Source: Verrucomicrobiales bacterium (GTDB lineage Bacteria > Verrucomicrobiota > Verrucomicrobiia > Verrucomicrobiales > DEV007). From it: a stretch of 64,000 bases of DNA. The position numbers were made by a program, and so were the translations under genes. Shown piece by piece: positions 47,888-56,690 of the stretch; within the stretch, counting starts at the first letter, position 1, and every line of letters begins with the position of its first letter. A model generated the notes under the pieces. The model saw only the letters and a list, made by a program, of their open reading frames with translations, did not search any database and was not told the DNA's origin. The stretch spans positions 310,001 through 374,000 of the forward strand of contig JARGPJ010000004.1 in the NCBI GenBank assembly GCA_029212615.1, given 5' to 3'.

Positions 47888-49246
47888 TCAGAACAATCTC
47901 GCGTACCGATCAATCTCCCATTGGGAGACAGTCTGATGGTATTGTCTCCATTCTTCGGATTTATAGGTGATGAATTCCTCCTTCAATCCTTTGCCCAACA
48001 CCTGTTCAATGAACGGGTCGCTTGCGAACTCGTTGACGGCTTCATTGAGATCCCGGGGAAGTTCCCGGATTCCGGCATCAGCAAGTTGCTGTGGCGAGTA
48101 TTCGTAGAGATTCTCCTCCTGGGCCTCACCTGGATCAATGTCTTCGCGGATTCCTTCAAGCCCGGCAGCAAGGACGAGGGTAGCTGCGAGGTAGGGATTG
48201 CAGGAAGCGTCGGCATTCCGGGATTCAACCCGCCCTCCCCCCATGGGCACGCGGAGGGCGTTGGTTCGGTTGTTTTTGCCGTAGCTGTTGAAGACAGGCG
48301 CCCAGCTGTAGTAGGACATGAGGCCCCGCCGGACGAGGCGTTTGTAGCTGTTCACGGTCGGAGCAAAAGCGGCGCAGATGGCAGGACCGTGTTTGAGAAC
48401 TCCGCCCACAAACTGGTATCCCAGTTTGGTGAGACCAAGCCCCCGCGGATCGTCGGCAGGATCACATTCGAAGAGGTTGGCACCCGTCTCGAGATCGTAG
48501 AGTGACATGTTGAAGTGTGCTCCGGACCCTGTTTTGTCCGCAAACGGTTTCGGCATGAAGGTAGCGAGCAGATCCTCTTCAGCGGCGTAGTGCTTCGCCA
48601 TCATGCGGAAGAAGATGAAGCGGTCGCACATGGTGAGGGCGTCAGCGTATTTGAAGTCGAACTCGAATTGAGAATTAGCATCCTCGTGGTCGAGTGAATA
48701 GAGGTCCCAGCCGAGATCGTTGATGACGGTGGAGACTTTGTCGATCCATGTATAGCGATCCATAAACCGCTTCACGTCGTAGCAGGCTTTCTCAAGATTG
48801 TCGTCGTCGTTCGGAATCTCCAGCTTCCCCTCGTCGGTGTATTTTACGACGAAGACTTCGCATTCGATTCCGAGGTTCAATCCAAAGCCCATCCCGGCGG
48901 CCTCTCCCAGTTGTTTCTTTAAGGCGACCCGGGTGTTGATCTCGTAGGGGTCTCCTTTGAAGGTGTTGTCCGCCGGGTAGAATACGACCTCACTGTTCCA
49001 CGGGAGGATCGTCCCCCGTTCAAGGTCGGGGACGGAAGCGATTTCGTCATCGTTCGGGCTTTGTCCGAGCCCGTCGAGGGCGTATCCGGTGTAGAGTTCC
49101 GAGCCCTGAGCGAAGTGGATGAAGTGGTCAATCGGCACAAATTTGCCTTTTGGGACACCGTGGATATCCACATAGGCGCCCACACAATACTTCACTCCCT
49201 GAGCTTTGAGCTCCTCCTGTTTCTGAATTAATTCTTCACTGGTCAT
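47888..49246 (-). CDS. Glutamine-synthetase-like glutamate-amine ligase (copy A)
   Basis: Start at ATG 49246, by ATGA overlap with the Rieske gene; the frame opens earlier within that gene but this start gives [20 protein letters not shown], family-like. 452 residues. Beta-grasp domain ([19 protein letters not shown]) and catalytic domain with [39 protein letters not shown] and [19 protein letters not shown]. The motif NLYEYS replaces the NLYxLP adenylylation site of GlnA, so this is a GlnT/GMAS-type ligase, not the main GS. It could join glutamate to ammonia or an amine such as methylamine. Confidence 0.87.
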   Translation of the reverse strand: MTSEELIQKQEELKAQGVKYCVGAYVDIHGVPKGKFVPIDHFIHFAQGSELYTGYALDGLGQSPNDDEIASVPDLERGTILPWNSEVVFYPADNTFKGDPYEINTRVALKKQLGEAAGMGFGLNLGIECEVFVVKYTDEGKLEIPNDDDNLEKACYDVKRFMDRYTWIDKVSTVINDLGWDLYSLDHEDANSQFEFDFKYADALTMCDRFIFFRMMAKHYAAEEDLLATFMPKPFADKTGSGAHFNMSLYDLETGANLFECDPADDPRGLGLTKLGYQFVGGVLKHGPAICAAFAPTVNSYKRLVRRGLMSYYSWAPVFNSYGKNNRTNALRVPMGGGRVESRNADASCNPYLAATLVLAAGLEGIREDIDPGEAQEENLYEYSPQQLADAGIRELPRDLNEAVNEFASDPFIEQVLGKGLKEEFITYKSEEWRQYHQTVSQWEIDRYARLF

Positions 49247-50613
49247 TTTTGTTTGTGTTGGAGTTGTGCCGGTGCGGCAGGTCTGTCGAGGGTCGGCCAG
49301 GTGCCGCGAGCACGTGCTGCGAGGAACCGTTGGATCAGCCAAATAGGCATCTCGAGGTGACTGAGGCGCCCTCGCTGATAGCCGGAGGTATAAAGTCCCC
49401 GCTGCACCGCCATGCAGACTTCCATGTCTTCGAGGTGAAAATCGATCGCGGCTTGAGTGCCCTTCTCTTTCATCGATTCAAATTCGGAATGTTCCAGCGT
49501 CGACGCGGGTACGAGAATGGTTGTGAGCAGTTTGAGACGGTCCGGACCGAGTGGTTCAATCCGGTACCAGATGAAACAATCCGGAGTTGTGACAAAGGTG
49601 AAGAGAGGGAATCCCAGGCCCAGGCCCCATTCAAACCGTTCCTCTTCATTGAGTCCTTCAACGGGAGGGAAGGTGTCCCAGCGCTTGCCGTCCGCTTCGA
49701 GAGACTTGATCTCCTCACAGAGTGCGGGCTTCATGGGGAGGTGACAGCGAATGTGAGAAGGTTTCTCTTCTTCGGTCCACGTATCGCGGGCAGGCATCAT
49801 GGGCTGAAGTGTTTTGCTGTGGGCGCCGGCGTGGTGATACGATTCCATGAAATTTTCGGTGAGAACTTTCCAGTTAAACGCGCAGTCCCATTCGCTGGAG
49901 GAAATCAGCTTCATGTCTCCGATCTTCCACGATGCGATCGACTCGTTCAGTGCCGCGTATTTCTCTGCGACGCTTTGTGGAGCCTTCCCGTCGAGATTGA
50001 GAAAGAGGAAGCCGTTCCAGATTTCAGACCGGAATTCCCGGAGCTTCCAGTCGTCGCGGTTGAAGTCTTCCGCTTCGCCCATTTCGGCACAGGCCTTCAA
50101 CTGGCCATTCAGTTCGAAGGTCCAGAAATGATAGGGACAGAGAAAGAAGCGGGTCTTCCCGCAACCTGATTCACCGTCTCTAACTTCTGCAGGGCTGTGT
50201 CCATCGTGTCCGAAACCGGGAGGCATGATGTCCATGGCACGATGAGGGCAGACACGGGAGAGGATACGGTATTGCCCCTCCTTATCCTTTACTGCGATCA
50301 TCGGTTCCCCGAAGAGATCCAGATTGATGAAGTCGCCGTTCTCCGGAAGCTGCGAAATATGCGCAACGGCGTACCAATCGTTTCTGAAGATGTTGTCGAC
50401 TTCCCATTCGAAGAACTCATTGCTCGTGTACGCTTGCGAGGGCAGAGTGGTACATTGCGCGAGAGGAAGGTCGGCGATGCGTTGAATCTCTTCGAGAATC
50501 CCTTCCACAGAGAGTTCAGGTTGAGCGTTGGGGATGTTCCCCCGATAGCCCTGGCCGGGCGAGGTCGCGGGCATGCATGCCGCGCGGATGTCAGATTCAG
50601 TGACGTTTTTCAT
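49243..50613 (-). CDS. Rieske non-heme iron oxygenase, alpha subunit (copy B)
   Basis: Start at ATG 50613 ([10 protein letters not shown]); the frame opens with a TTG 18 bp earlier. 456 residues. Rieske C122-x-H124 in [12 protein letters not shown] and C159-x2-H162 in [10 protein letters not shown], with a longer loop between them than copy A ([20 protein letters not shown]). Catalytic iron site [17 protein letters not shown]. The C-terminal HLEDMEVC and [12 protein letters not shown] tie it to copy A as a paralogue. Coupled by ATGA overlap to the ligase downstream, which suggests the amine product is captured by that ligase. Substrate unknown. Confidence 0.92.
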   Translation of the reverse strand: MKNVTESDIRAACMPATSPGQGYRGNIPNAQPELSVEGILEEIQRIADLPLAQCTTLPSQAYTSNEFFEWEVDNIFRNDWYAVAHISQLPENGDFINLDLFGEPMIAVKDKEGQYRILSRVCPHRAMDIMPPGFGHDGHSPAEVRDGESGCGKTRFFLCPYHFWTFELNGQLKACAEMGEAEDFNRDDWKLREFRSEIWNGFLFLNLDGKAPQSVAEKYAALNESIASWKIGDMKLISSSEWDCAFNWKVLTENFMESYHHAGAHSKTLQPMMPARDTWTEEEKPSHIRCHLPMKPALCEEIKSLEADGKRWDTFPPVEGLNEEERFEWGLGLGFPLFTFVTTPDCFIWYRIEPLGPDRLKLLTTILVPASTLEHSEFESMKEKGTQAAIDFHLEDMEVCMAVQRGLYTSGYQRGRLSHLEMPIWLIQRFLAARARGTWPTLDRPAAPAQLQHKQK

Positions 50614-50691
50614 GTGATGAAGTGTTAACAATTATGGTAGTGTTAGGGTTTTGGGCTGAGTGGTGGCGGGTAGCGGTTGAGGTGCTACTGC

Positions 50692-50781
50692 TCAGCAACC
50701 CAGAAACACGGCGCAACACAGGGTGATCCCGAGCTGTCGGAGCAGTTCGATTACCGGGATCGGATGTTGTGCTGATTTCAT
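50692..50781 (-). CDS. Candidate 29-codon small ORF between ligase B and Rieske B
   Basis: ATG at 50781, 8 bp after the stop of the ligase gene, reads MKSAQHPIPVIELLRQLGIT then LCCAVFLGC, with a hydrophobic Cys-rich end. No clear ribosome binding site. The remaining 78 bp to the Rieske start hold nothing else I can support. Low confidence; listed because the gap of about 175 bp is unusually long for this cluster. Confidence 0.25.
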   Translation of the reverse strand: MKSAQHPIPVIELLRQLGITLCCAVFLGC

Positions 50782-50789
50782 CCTGATGA

Positions 50790-52214
50790 TTAAACGTGGG
50801 TCAGAAACTGATCGAGTTGCCGATCATGGACAGGGTAGAATGACTGCTCCCATTCCCACCGTTTCTGCTTGAGGAAAATTCCTTTCATTTCGCCGAAAAC
50901 CCGATCGGTGAAAGGGTCATCTTCGAAGGCGTCGAGAGCCTCTTTGAGCGTTGCGGGAAGGAACTCGACTGAGTTTTCTTTGAGCTGAGCACGGCTCAGG
51001 TTGTAGACATTCGAGTTGATGGGTTCCCCGGGATCCAGCTCCTGCTCAATACCGTCAAGGCCCGCGGCAAGGTGCATCGCTGCAGTGAGATACGGGTTGT
51101 TTGCCATGTCCGGGGCCCGGTTTTCAATGCAGTAACGATTCAGTGGCAGGCGAAGCATGGCGGAACGGTTGTTCCTTCCGAAGGCGACGAGTACCGGTGC
51201 CCAGCTCACGTCGGGCATGTCACCCTGAGCAATGAAGCCCTGGTAGCTATTGTAGGTGGGAGAACTCACTGCGGTGATGGCAGGAGCGTGTTGGAGAACG
51301 CCGGCTGTGAAATGATAGGCAAGCTTCGATAGCGGAATGCCGTGTTTCTCTGCGAAAAGATTCGAATCCGGTTCCGGGGCAAATAAATTGTCGCCGGTTT
51401 CGAGGTCGGCGAGCGACATGTTGAAATGGCAGCCGGAGCGAAAATCGTCAGCAAAGGGTTTCGGCATGAAGGTCGCGATCGCTCCGATGGATTCCGCGAC
51501 TTGCTTGGCCATGAGGCGAATAAAGGTTAAGCGGTCGGATGTCGTGAGGGCATCCGAGAATGCGTAGTCGAATTCGTATTGTCCGTGTCCGCCTTCCTGG
51601 TCAAACGAGAACAGGCCCCAGTCGAGTTCCTTAAAGTATTTGGTGAAGGGTTCGAGAAATTCCATTGATCCCATGGACTGATGGATGTCGTAGGCGGGGC
51701 AGACTCCCCGATATCGATGGCTCGTAAGTGGTTCGTAGTCCCCGGTTTCCGCGTTGGGCTTCAGTACGTAGAATTCAGGTTCAACGCCGAGATTGAACTT
51801 CATCCCCATTGCGGCGGCACGGTCGAGTTGCCGTTTCAGGATTTGCCGACTGTCATTCTCATAGGGGGCGCCATGGTAGTAGAGATCCCCGAAGAAGTAA
51901 GCGAACCGGTCATCCCATGGGCAGACAATGGCGGAGTCAAGATCCGGTACGGCGGCGCATTCGTCCTCCTGCGGCCCCACAAGTCCCATGCCTTCCATCG
52001 CGCCCACAGTGAACAGTTCGGAACCGGCGGCCATTTTATCCAGGCATTCGACCGGGTTGACCTTGGCTTTGGGCACTCCGTGAATATCGACATAGCTGGA
52101 AAGCAGAAATTGAACCCCCCTTGAATCGAACTCCTTTTTGAGCGCGGCGATCTTGTTTGCATCCGGGACAAAATCATCCGGGATGGCAAAAACGGGTGTG
52201 TCAGCAGTGGGCAT
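50790..52214 (-). CDS. Glutamine-synthetase-like glutamate-amine ligase (copy B)
   Basis: 474 residues. Beta-grasp [20 protein letters not shown], catalytic LGVEPEFYVL, QYEFDYAFSDALTTSDR, KPFADDFRSGCHFNMSLADL, MRLPLNRYCIENRAPDMANN and NPYLTAAMHLAAGLDGI. The GSG of the ATP loop in copy A is RSG here. NSNVYNLS stands where GlnA has its adenylylation Tyr. A GlnT/type III-like ligase paralogous to copy A; acceptor amine unknown. Two bp separate it from the creatininase-family gene, implying linked function. Confidence 0.87.
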   Translation of the reverse strand: MPTADTPVFAIPDDFVPDANKIAALKKEFDSRGVQFLLSSYVDIHGVPKAKVNPVECLDKMAAGSELFTVGAMEGMGLVGPQEDECAAVPDLDSAIVCPWDDRFAYFFGDLYYHGAPYENDSRQILKRQLDRAAAMGMKFNLGVEPEFYVLKPNAETGDYEPLTSHRYRGVCPAYDIHQSMGSMEFLEPFTKYFKELDWGLFSFDQEGGHGQYEFDYAFSDALTTSDRLTFIRLMAKQVAESIGAIATFMPKPFADDFRSGCHFNMSLADLETGDNLFAPEPDSNLFAEKHGIPLSKLAYHFTAGVLQHAPAITAVSSPTYNSYQGFIAQGDMPDVSWAPVLVAFGRNNRSAMLRLPLNRYCIENRAPDMANNPYLTAAMHLAAGLDGIEQELDPGEPINSNVYNLSRAQLKENSVEFLPATLKEALDAFEDDPFTDRVFGEMKGIFLKQKRWEWEQSFYPVHDRQLDQFLTHV

Positions 52215-52216
52215 AG

Positions 52217-52999
52217 TCAGGTGGAGGGAAGGTTAAGGTTCTCCCAGTGGTGGCTCTCAAGAGGAGCCGATTCTGTTTTTGCTGACTCGATGAAGGCGGC
52301 GAGAGCGTCAGTCATTTCCTGAAAGAGTGACTCACCACGGGTTGCAGTGCCCAGAGAAGGGCTTCCGGTAAGACCGTTGAGACTGGTTTGAGCAACGGGA
52401 TAGCTGAAGACTGTTCCGCCGGTCCTGTCCGGATCATCTTCGACCAGATCCATGCGGACCAGATCGGGTGTCAGGTAGAGCAGGAGGTCCGTTTCCGCTT
52501 TGTTGGCATGCAGGTCTTCGGCATCCGAGATGAAATAGGACCAGACCTCGTCAGAGACCTGAAAGGTGTGTTTAAGTCCTATTTGCAGCTTTCCGAAAAA
52601 CCGGAGGCGGATCTTTTCAATTGCGACACGAAGCGAGGAATCATTTCCGAAGTGGCTGTTCACCAGGAGGATCTTTTTCCATCCTGTCGCCACCGCCCAG
52701 TCCGCGATCTCTTCGATCTGATGGATGAATGTCTCGTGCGTGAGCGAGAAAGTACCCGTCCATTTATTCGTGTGGCCGGAAGAAACGGTGTAGGCAATTG
52801 CGGGCAGGACCGGAATGCCGGCTTTGGCACAAGCAGCGTGTGAGAGGGCCCTGGCGATCACGGTGTCGCAGTTGATCGGAAGGTGAGGCCCGTGCTGTTC
52901 TGTTGCCCCGATTGGTAAAACAAGAAAGCCGTCGACCTCGTCCCTGATCTTTTCGACCTCAGGCCAGGGCAGATTTTCCAGTTGGATAGTAGATTCCAT
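52217..52999 (-). CDS. Creatininase-family metal-dependent amidohydrolase
   Basis: 260 residues, full length. Metal ligands visible in GATEQHGPHLPINCDT (Glu/His/Asp), NSHFGNDSSLRVA (NGHGGN in most relatives) and DLHANKAETDLLL (His/Glu). GHTNKWTGTFSLTHETF matches the family GHxxFxGT motif. Relatives hydrolyse creatinine to creatine, formamidopyrimidines or small lactams. In a guanidine cluster creatinine or another cyclic guanidine is an attractive substrate, but no creatinase is present to match the classical pathway. Preceded 8 bp upstream by the ABC ATPase. Confidence 0.9.
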   Translation of the reverse strand: MESTIQLENLPWPEVEKIRDEVDGFLVLPIGATEQHGPHLPINCDTVIARALSHAACAKAGIPVLPAIAYTVSSGHTNKWTGTFSLTHETFIHQIEEIADWAVATGWKKILLVNSHFGNDSSLRVAIEKIRLRFFGKLQIGLKHTFQVSDEVWSYFISDAEDLHANKAETDLLLYLTPDLVRMDLVEDDPDRTGGTVFSYPVAQTSLNGLTGSPSLGTATRGESLFQEMTDALAAFIESAKTESAPLESHHWENLNLPST

Positions 53000-53007
53000 A
53001 GCCCTGT

Positions 53008-53907
53008 CTACTCGACGTCATCTCCTTCTTTGGTCATTCGCGGGAAATGAAGTTCGTCATCTCCACCTTTGTTTTTCGGATGGATCAACTCATCGATGCG
53101 ATGCTTTGTTGCGATGAACTCGGGGCTGACGAATTGATCAACGGTCCTCGGACGGGGAACCGGCACCTCGATGATTTCATCCACTTCCCCGGGATTCGCT
53201 TTCAGGACCAGGATACGATCAGAGAGATAGGTAGCTTCGTCGAGATCGTGAGTGATAAAGAGAATGGTGATGTCGAGATTCTTCCAAATCTTTAAGAGGT
53301 AACTCTGCATCTGGCAGCGAGTCTGGGCATCGAGAGCGCCAAAGGGCTCATCCATGAGGAGGATGCGGGGACGGTTGGCGAGAGCGCGTGCGATCGCGAC
53401 GCGTTGCTTCATTCCACCGGACAATTGGTGGGGGTAACTGTTCTCGAACTTCGAGAGGCCAACCATTTCGATCCACTGCCTTGCTTCCGACTCTACCGTT
53501 GCCCCTTTTTGCCCGGCCATTTTGGGACCGAACAAGACGTTCTGTTTGACCGTGAGCCAGGGGAAAAGTGTATAGCTCTGAAAGACCATGCCGCGGTCAG
53601 GGCCGGGGCCGGCGACAGGGTTTCCGTCGAGAAGGACCGCGCCACTCGTCTCAGATTCGAGGCCGGCAAGGATTCGAATGAGGGTGGACTTTCCGCATCC
53701 GGAGGGTCCGATGACGCACATGAATTCCCGGCGGTAGACTTCAAAATCGATCGAATTAAGCGCGGTTACGTCGCCATTCTGTGAAGGGAAGATTTTGGTA
53801 AGGTTTTTGACCGAGAGTACTACGGGACGTTCTTTCAGTTTGCTGAAGCGGGCGCTTACTTCAGGAGACTGCGTCCGGTAGTCGAGAATATCAGTGGGAG
53901 GTGTCAT
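53008..53907 (-). CDS. ABC transporter ATP-binding protein (nitrate/taurine type)
   Basis: 299 residues. Walker [12 protein letters not shown], signature [15 protein letters not shown], Walker [13 protein letters not shown], and switch His in [15 protein letters not shown]. The C-terminal extension ([20 protein letters not shown]) is short. It energises the permease encoded next (53928) and, since it is the only ATPase in the cluster, perhaps also the second permease at 46903. Confidence 0.95.
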   Translation of the reverse strand: MTPPTDILDYRTQSPEVSARFSKLKERPVVLSVKNLTKIFPSQNGDVTALNSIDFEVYRREFMCVIGPSGCGKSTLIRILAGLESETSGAVLLDGNPVAGPGPDRGMVFQSYTLFPWLTVKQNVLFGPKMAGQKGATVESEARQWIEMVGLSKFENSYPHQLSGGMKQRVAIARALANRPRILLMDEPFGALDAQTRCQMQSYLLKIWKNLDITILFITHDLDEATYLSDRILVLKANPGEVDEIIEVPVPRPRTVDQFVSPEFIATKHRIDELIHPKNKGGDDELHFPRMTKEGDDVE

Positions 53908-53927
53908 GGTTGGAGGGAGGTCGTGTT

Positions 53928-55322
53928 TCAGGTAGTGCCGGAGGCTGACCGGTTGGTGAGAAGTCGAAGAACAAGGCGGGGGATAAACAGGACTGCTTTG
54001 AGGATCGGATGAGAGGCTGCCTTGGTTCCGTCTTCGGTGTAGGGGAAGACAAGCCCCTTGATCAGAGACAGAATCTGGTCAGTGAAAAATCCGATCAGAC
54101 CAATGAGAATGATGATGGGGAAAACCATGTCGAAGTTGCGAAAGCGTCCCTGTGTTTCGATGAATTCAGTGAGGCCGCTTTTGACCCCGACCAGTTCGGC
54201 AATGACGAGCCACGTCCAGGCCCATCCGAGGAGAATGCGAAGGTCGTCGTAGAGATTTGGCAGGATGCCCGGGACAACCACCCGGGTGAGAAGTTGGCGC
54301 TGACTTGCACCCAGGGTCTGGGCCGCCTCGAGCAGTGGCATATCGAGGCGGCGGGTCGTATTCGCGGTGACGAGGACAAGTTGGAAGAAAGTGCCGACAA
54401 AAACCAGGGCGATCTTAGGCGCATCGTTGGCAAGAAAAATGGCGACTAACAGGGTGCTGAAGGTCGGCGCGGGCATGTAGCGGAAGAAGTCCGTGAACGG
54501 TTCGACGAGACGCGAGAAAAAGGGGTAGGTGCCGCAGACCACTCCGATGGGAACACCCACGAGTGCAGCGAGGCAGAATCCGCCGAAGACGATCTGCAGA
54601 GAATGGCCGATTCGTTGAACCATCGAGGGACGGTCACCGTCGGCCGGGATGCTGAAGACTTTAACTCCGGCGGCGAGGACCTGATCTGGAGCGGGGAGAT
54701 AGTCAGGGTTGGACGTTTTTCCCTGCGGGATAAGACTGAGGAGGGGCGTGGAGACGAAATTGTCTGAGACGTAGTTAGGAGCGATGGCGCTCATCGCTTT
54801 CCAGTTATCCTCCACGATCGCCAGATTCTCTTCGCTGAGGGAGGGCGATTTAAGACGACGACTGCTGGAGGCCAGTTCACCCCAGGCATGATAGATGGCT
54901 TCGTCATCGGTAGCCTGGTCATCTTTAATCCATTTATTCTGAATCAAGAGGGGGACGAGGTGGCGGAGAACTTTCTTGTTGGCCCGCCGGACGGAGCTTT
55001 CGGAGGCGCCTGCGAGGGGATCGTCGGAACTCAGTTGTTTCTTAAGGTCTTCGTTCTGGGATCGCACGGCTTCCTGGAACTCCGGAAAATAGGATTTGCT
55101 GACCCGGTCGCCCGCGACGTAGACCGTGGAAACGTCAGCGCGGTTGGCGGAAAGTTGGAGTTGGACGTCAGGATGCCAGAGGAAGGGCAGGTAGCTGACA
55201 GCTGCCCAGATGAGAAGCGGAAGCGCAAATGAGACGATCGTGAGAACCGAGGACCGTTGGGGCGAAAGCTCCCGTCGAACTGCAAACCAGGGTTCGCGCG
55301 CTTTTTTCAGAGAACCTGACAT
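53928..55322 (-). CDS. ABC transporter permease with large periplasmic insertion
   Basis: 464 residues, about 190 longer than usual. One N-terminal membrane segment ([20 protein letters not shown]) is followed by a polar region (about 55-235) with helical, charged sequence ([20 protein letters not shown]), then the usual permease core ([19 protein letters not shown]) with the coupling loop [20 protein letters not shown]. The insertion appears to be typical of the transporter found with urea carboxylase genes. Its job may be ligand capture together with the binding protein. Confidence 0.9.
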   Translation of the reverse strand: MSGSLKKAREPWFAVRRELSPQRSSVLTIVSFALPLLIWAAVSYLPFLWHPDVQLQLSANRADVSTVYVAGDRVSKSYFPEFQEAVRSQNEDLKKQLSSDDPLAGASESSVRRANKKVLRHLVPLLIQNKWIKDDQATDDEAIYHAWGELASSSRRLKSPSLSEENLAIVEDNWKAMSAIAPNYVSDNFVSTPLLSLIPQGKTSNPDYLPAPDQVLAAGVKVFSIPADGDRPSMVQRIGHSLQIVFGGFCLAALVGVPIGVVCGTYPFFSRLVEPFTDFFRYMPAPTFSTLLVAIFLANDAPKIALVFVGTFFQLVLVTANTTRRLDMPLLEAAQTLGASQRQLLTRVVVPGILPNLYDDLRILLGWAWTWLVIAELVGVKSGLTEFIETQGRFRNFDMVFPIIILIGLIGFFTDQILSLIKGLVFPYTEDGTKAASHPILKAVLFIPRLVLRLLTNRSASGTT

Positions 55323-55352
55323 CTTTTTAGGAGGAATGAGAGAGAGTCAGTC

Positions 55353-55380
55353 ACACCGGGGCCATTGCCGACCCCGGTGT
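55353..55380. promoter_or_regulatory. Intercistronic hairpin after the substrate-binding protein gene
   Basis: ACACCGGGG and CCCCGGTGT form a perfect 9-bp stem with a 10-nt loop in the 77 bp between the binding-protein gene and the permease gene. No T run follows on the minus strand, so it is likely a stabilising or partial-termination hairpin that gives more binding protein than permease. Confidence 0.65.
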
Positions 55381-55399
55381 TGAACCAACATGAAATCGA

Positions 55400-56419
55400 T
55401 TACTCGGCGTCCATTTCCTCGAGAACTTCGAGGGTCAGGCTCGGGTCAAAGTATTTGTCGATGTCGAGAGCCTTTTCGTAGGCTTCAAAAGTGACGTTGA
55501 AGTCGTCCGAGATTTTGGTGGACCCATAGACGGAATCGAGGCCTTCACCTTTTTCCCAGATCGGCGTTACTTCTTCTCCGGTGAGAATGTAGGTGCCGGC
55601 AAGGAAGGGTTCGTACTCGTCAGGAGAAACGGAAACACGGGAAGAAAGAATCTCGAGCGTTTCGTCGAGGTTCTCTTCGTCCTTGATGAATTCCACGATG
55701 CGATACCAGACTTTGAGAACCTTCTTCCACTCATCGCGGCGCTTCTCGAGACTTTCAGGGTCGACGAACATGATGTCGTAGATGATGCCGGGGGCGTCAG
55801 CTGAGGTGAAGATCGGCTTAGACCCCGGGACAAGCTTGAGCGCTTCGCCGGAGCTTGGCTGCCAGGCGGAAACGGCGTCAACCGCGCCGGAGGCGAGGAC
55901 TTGAGGTGTTTCGTTCGTCGGTGTGTTCACCGTGGTGACGGAGTCTTCCTCCATTCCGTTCATCTCCATGGCTTTGAGCAGAAGGAGGTGAGGGACAAAT
56001 CCCTCTTCGAGACCCACTTTCGTGCCGGCAAGATCCTTGACCGTTTCGATTCCGGGTTTTGCGACAAGCATGTCATTGCCGTTGGAGTAGTCGTTAATGA
56101 GAATGCCGACGGATGGTTTTCCCGTAGCTCCCACGACGAGGGCGTCGCCGTTCGTCATGCCGACGGCATCGAGTTGGCCTGCGGCGTAAGCGTCCATCGA
56201 CGCGACGTAGTCATACCACTCGAAGGAGACCTCTACGCCTTCTTCAGCGAACCACTCCTTTTTGATGCCGACTTCCCAGGCGACCCATCCCGGCCAGTCG
56301 CTGTAGCCTATTTTGAGCGGCTCTGCCGAAGCAGGAGCCGTGAAGAGCGCCGCTCCTGCAAGGAAGGCGCTGATTGTGAGGCACTTTTTCCAAGTGCGGA
56401 TCATTGATTGGATCATCAT
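55400..56419 (-). CDS. ABC transporter periplasmic substrate-binding protein of the urea-carboxylase region
   Basis: 339 residues. Signal peptide ([20 protein letters not shown]), mature protein starting [20 protein letters not shown], then [40 protein letters not shown] and [19 protein letters not shown]. This matches the NMT1-type binding proteins that accompany urea/guanidine carboxylase genes. Rich in Asp/Glu, Trp and Tyr, suiting a cationic ligand such as a guanidinium. First gene of the cluster, behind a sigma-54-type promoter. Confidence 0.92.
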   Translation of the reverse strand: MMIQSMIRTWKKCLTISAFLAGAALFTAPASAEPLKIGYSDWPGWVAWEVGIKKEWFAEEGVEVSFEWYDYVASMDAYAAGQLDAVGMTNGDALVVGATGKPSVGILINDYSNGNDMLVAKPGIETVKDLAGTKVGLEEGFVPHLLLLKAMEMNGMEEDSVTTVNTPTNETPQVLASGAVDAVSAWQPSSGEALKLVPGSKPIFTSADAPGIIYDIMFVDPESLEKRRDEWKKVLKVWYRIVEFIKDEENLDETLEILSSRVSVSPDEYEPFLAGTYILTGEEVTPIWEKGEGLDSVYGSTKISDDFNVTFEAYEKALDIDKYFDPSLTLEVLEEMDAE

Positions 56420-56464
56420 AAGTTCAGTTGGTTTTCTGTTTGCTGATTAACAACTGTCAAATTC

Positions 56465-56493
56465 GTATTACGAAATTTCAGTGAACGTATTAC
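56465..56493. promoter_or_regulatory. Paired GTATTAC boxes in cluster leader, candidate NikR-like operator
   Basis: GTATTAC at 56465-56471 and at 56487-56493 are 22 bp apart. The 7-mer GTAWTAC is the same core as in the inverted repeat at 41120-41149 (there 21 bp apart). The first box sits in the palindrome TTCGTATTACGAA. Both lie downstream of the predicted sigma-54 start site, where a bound repressor would block elongation or clearance. Confidence 0.65.
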
Positions 56494-56516
56494 TTTGATT
56501 GACAATGACTTACAAA

Positions 56517-56532
56517 AGCATAACCCGTGCCA
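56517..56532 (-). promoter_or_regulatory. Near-consensus sigma-54 promoter of the guanidine/urea cluster
   Basis: On the minus strand TGGCACGGGTTATGCT matches TGGCAC-N5-TTGCW with one mismatch and exact GG-N10-GC spacing. Predicted start near 56506, leader about 87 nt to ATG 56419. Sigma-54 control fits a nitrogen-scavenging operon driven by an NtrC-like activator. Confidence 0.7.
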
Positions 56533-56690
56533 TCCCTGACTTGGCGGGGCTTTGGGGCGCGGGGTGGCGCCGCGACTGGTTCAAGATCAGCGGGTCTGGT
56601 CCCGCAAAGTTTTTTCGCGAAAGCTTCCGGATCTATCGATATCGCAGCTTGCTTTCAGGCCGGTGACCCGTTGAATAAACCGAAGCCAAC

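Noticed and set aside
49249..50169. 306-residue plus-strand frame opposite Rieske copy B
   Set aside because: Antisense to a gene with a complete Rieske and iron-binding site.
52217..52999. Complete classical creatinine pathway
   Set aside because: A creatininase-family gene is present but no creatinase or sarcosine oxidase; the classical route cannot be claimed.
56420..56690. Guanidine-I (ykkC) riboswitch upstream of the cluster
   Set aside because: I looked for the conserved ACGR-type loops and stem pattern in the leader and saw none; the leader holds sigma-54 and GTATTAC elements instead. A covariance-model search would settle this.
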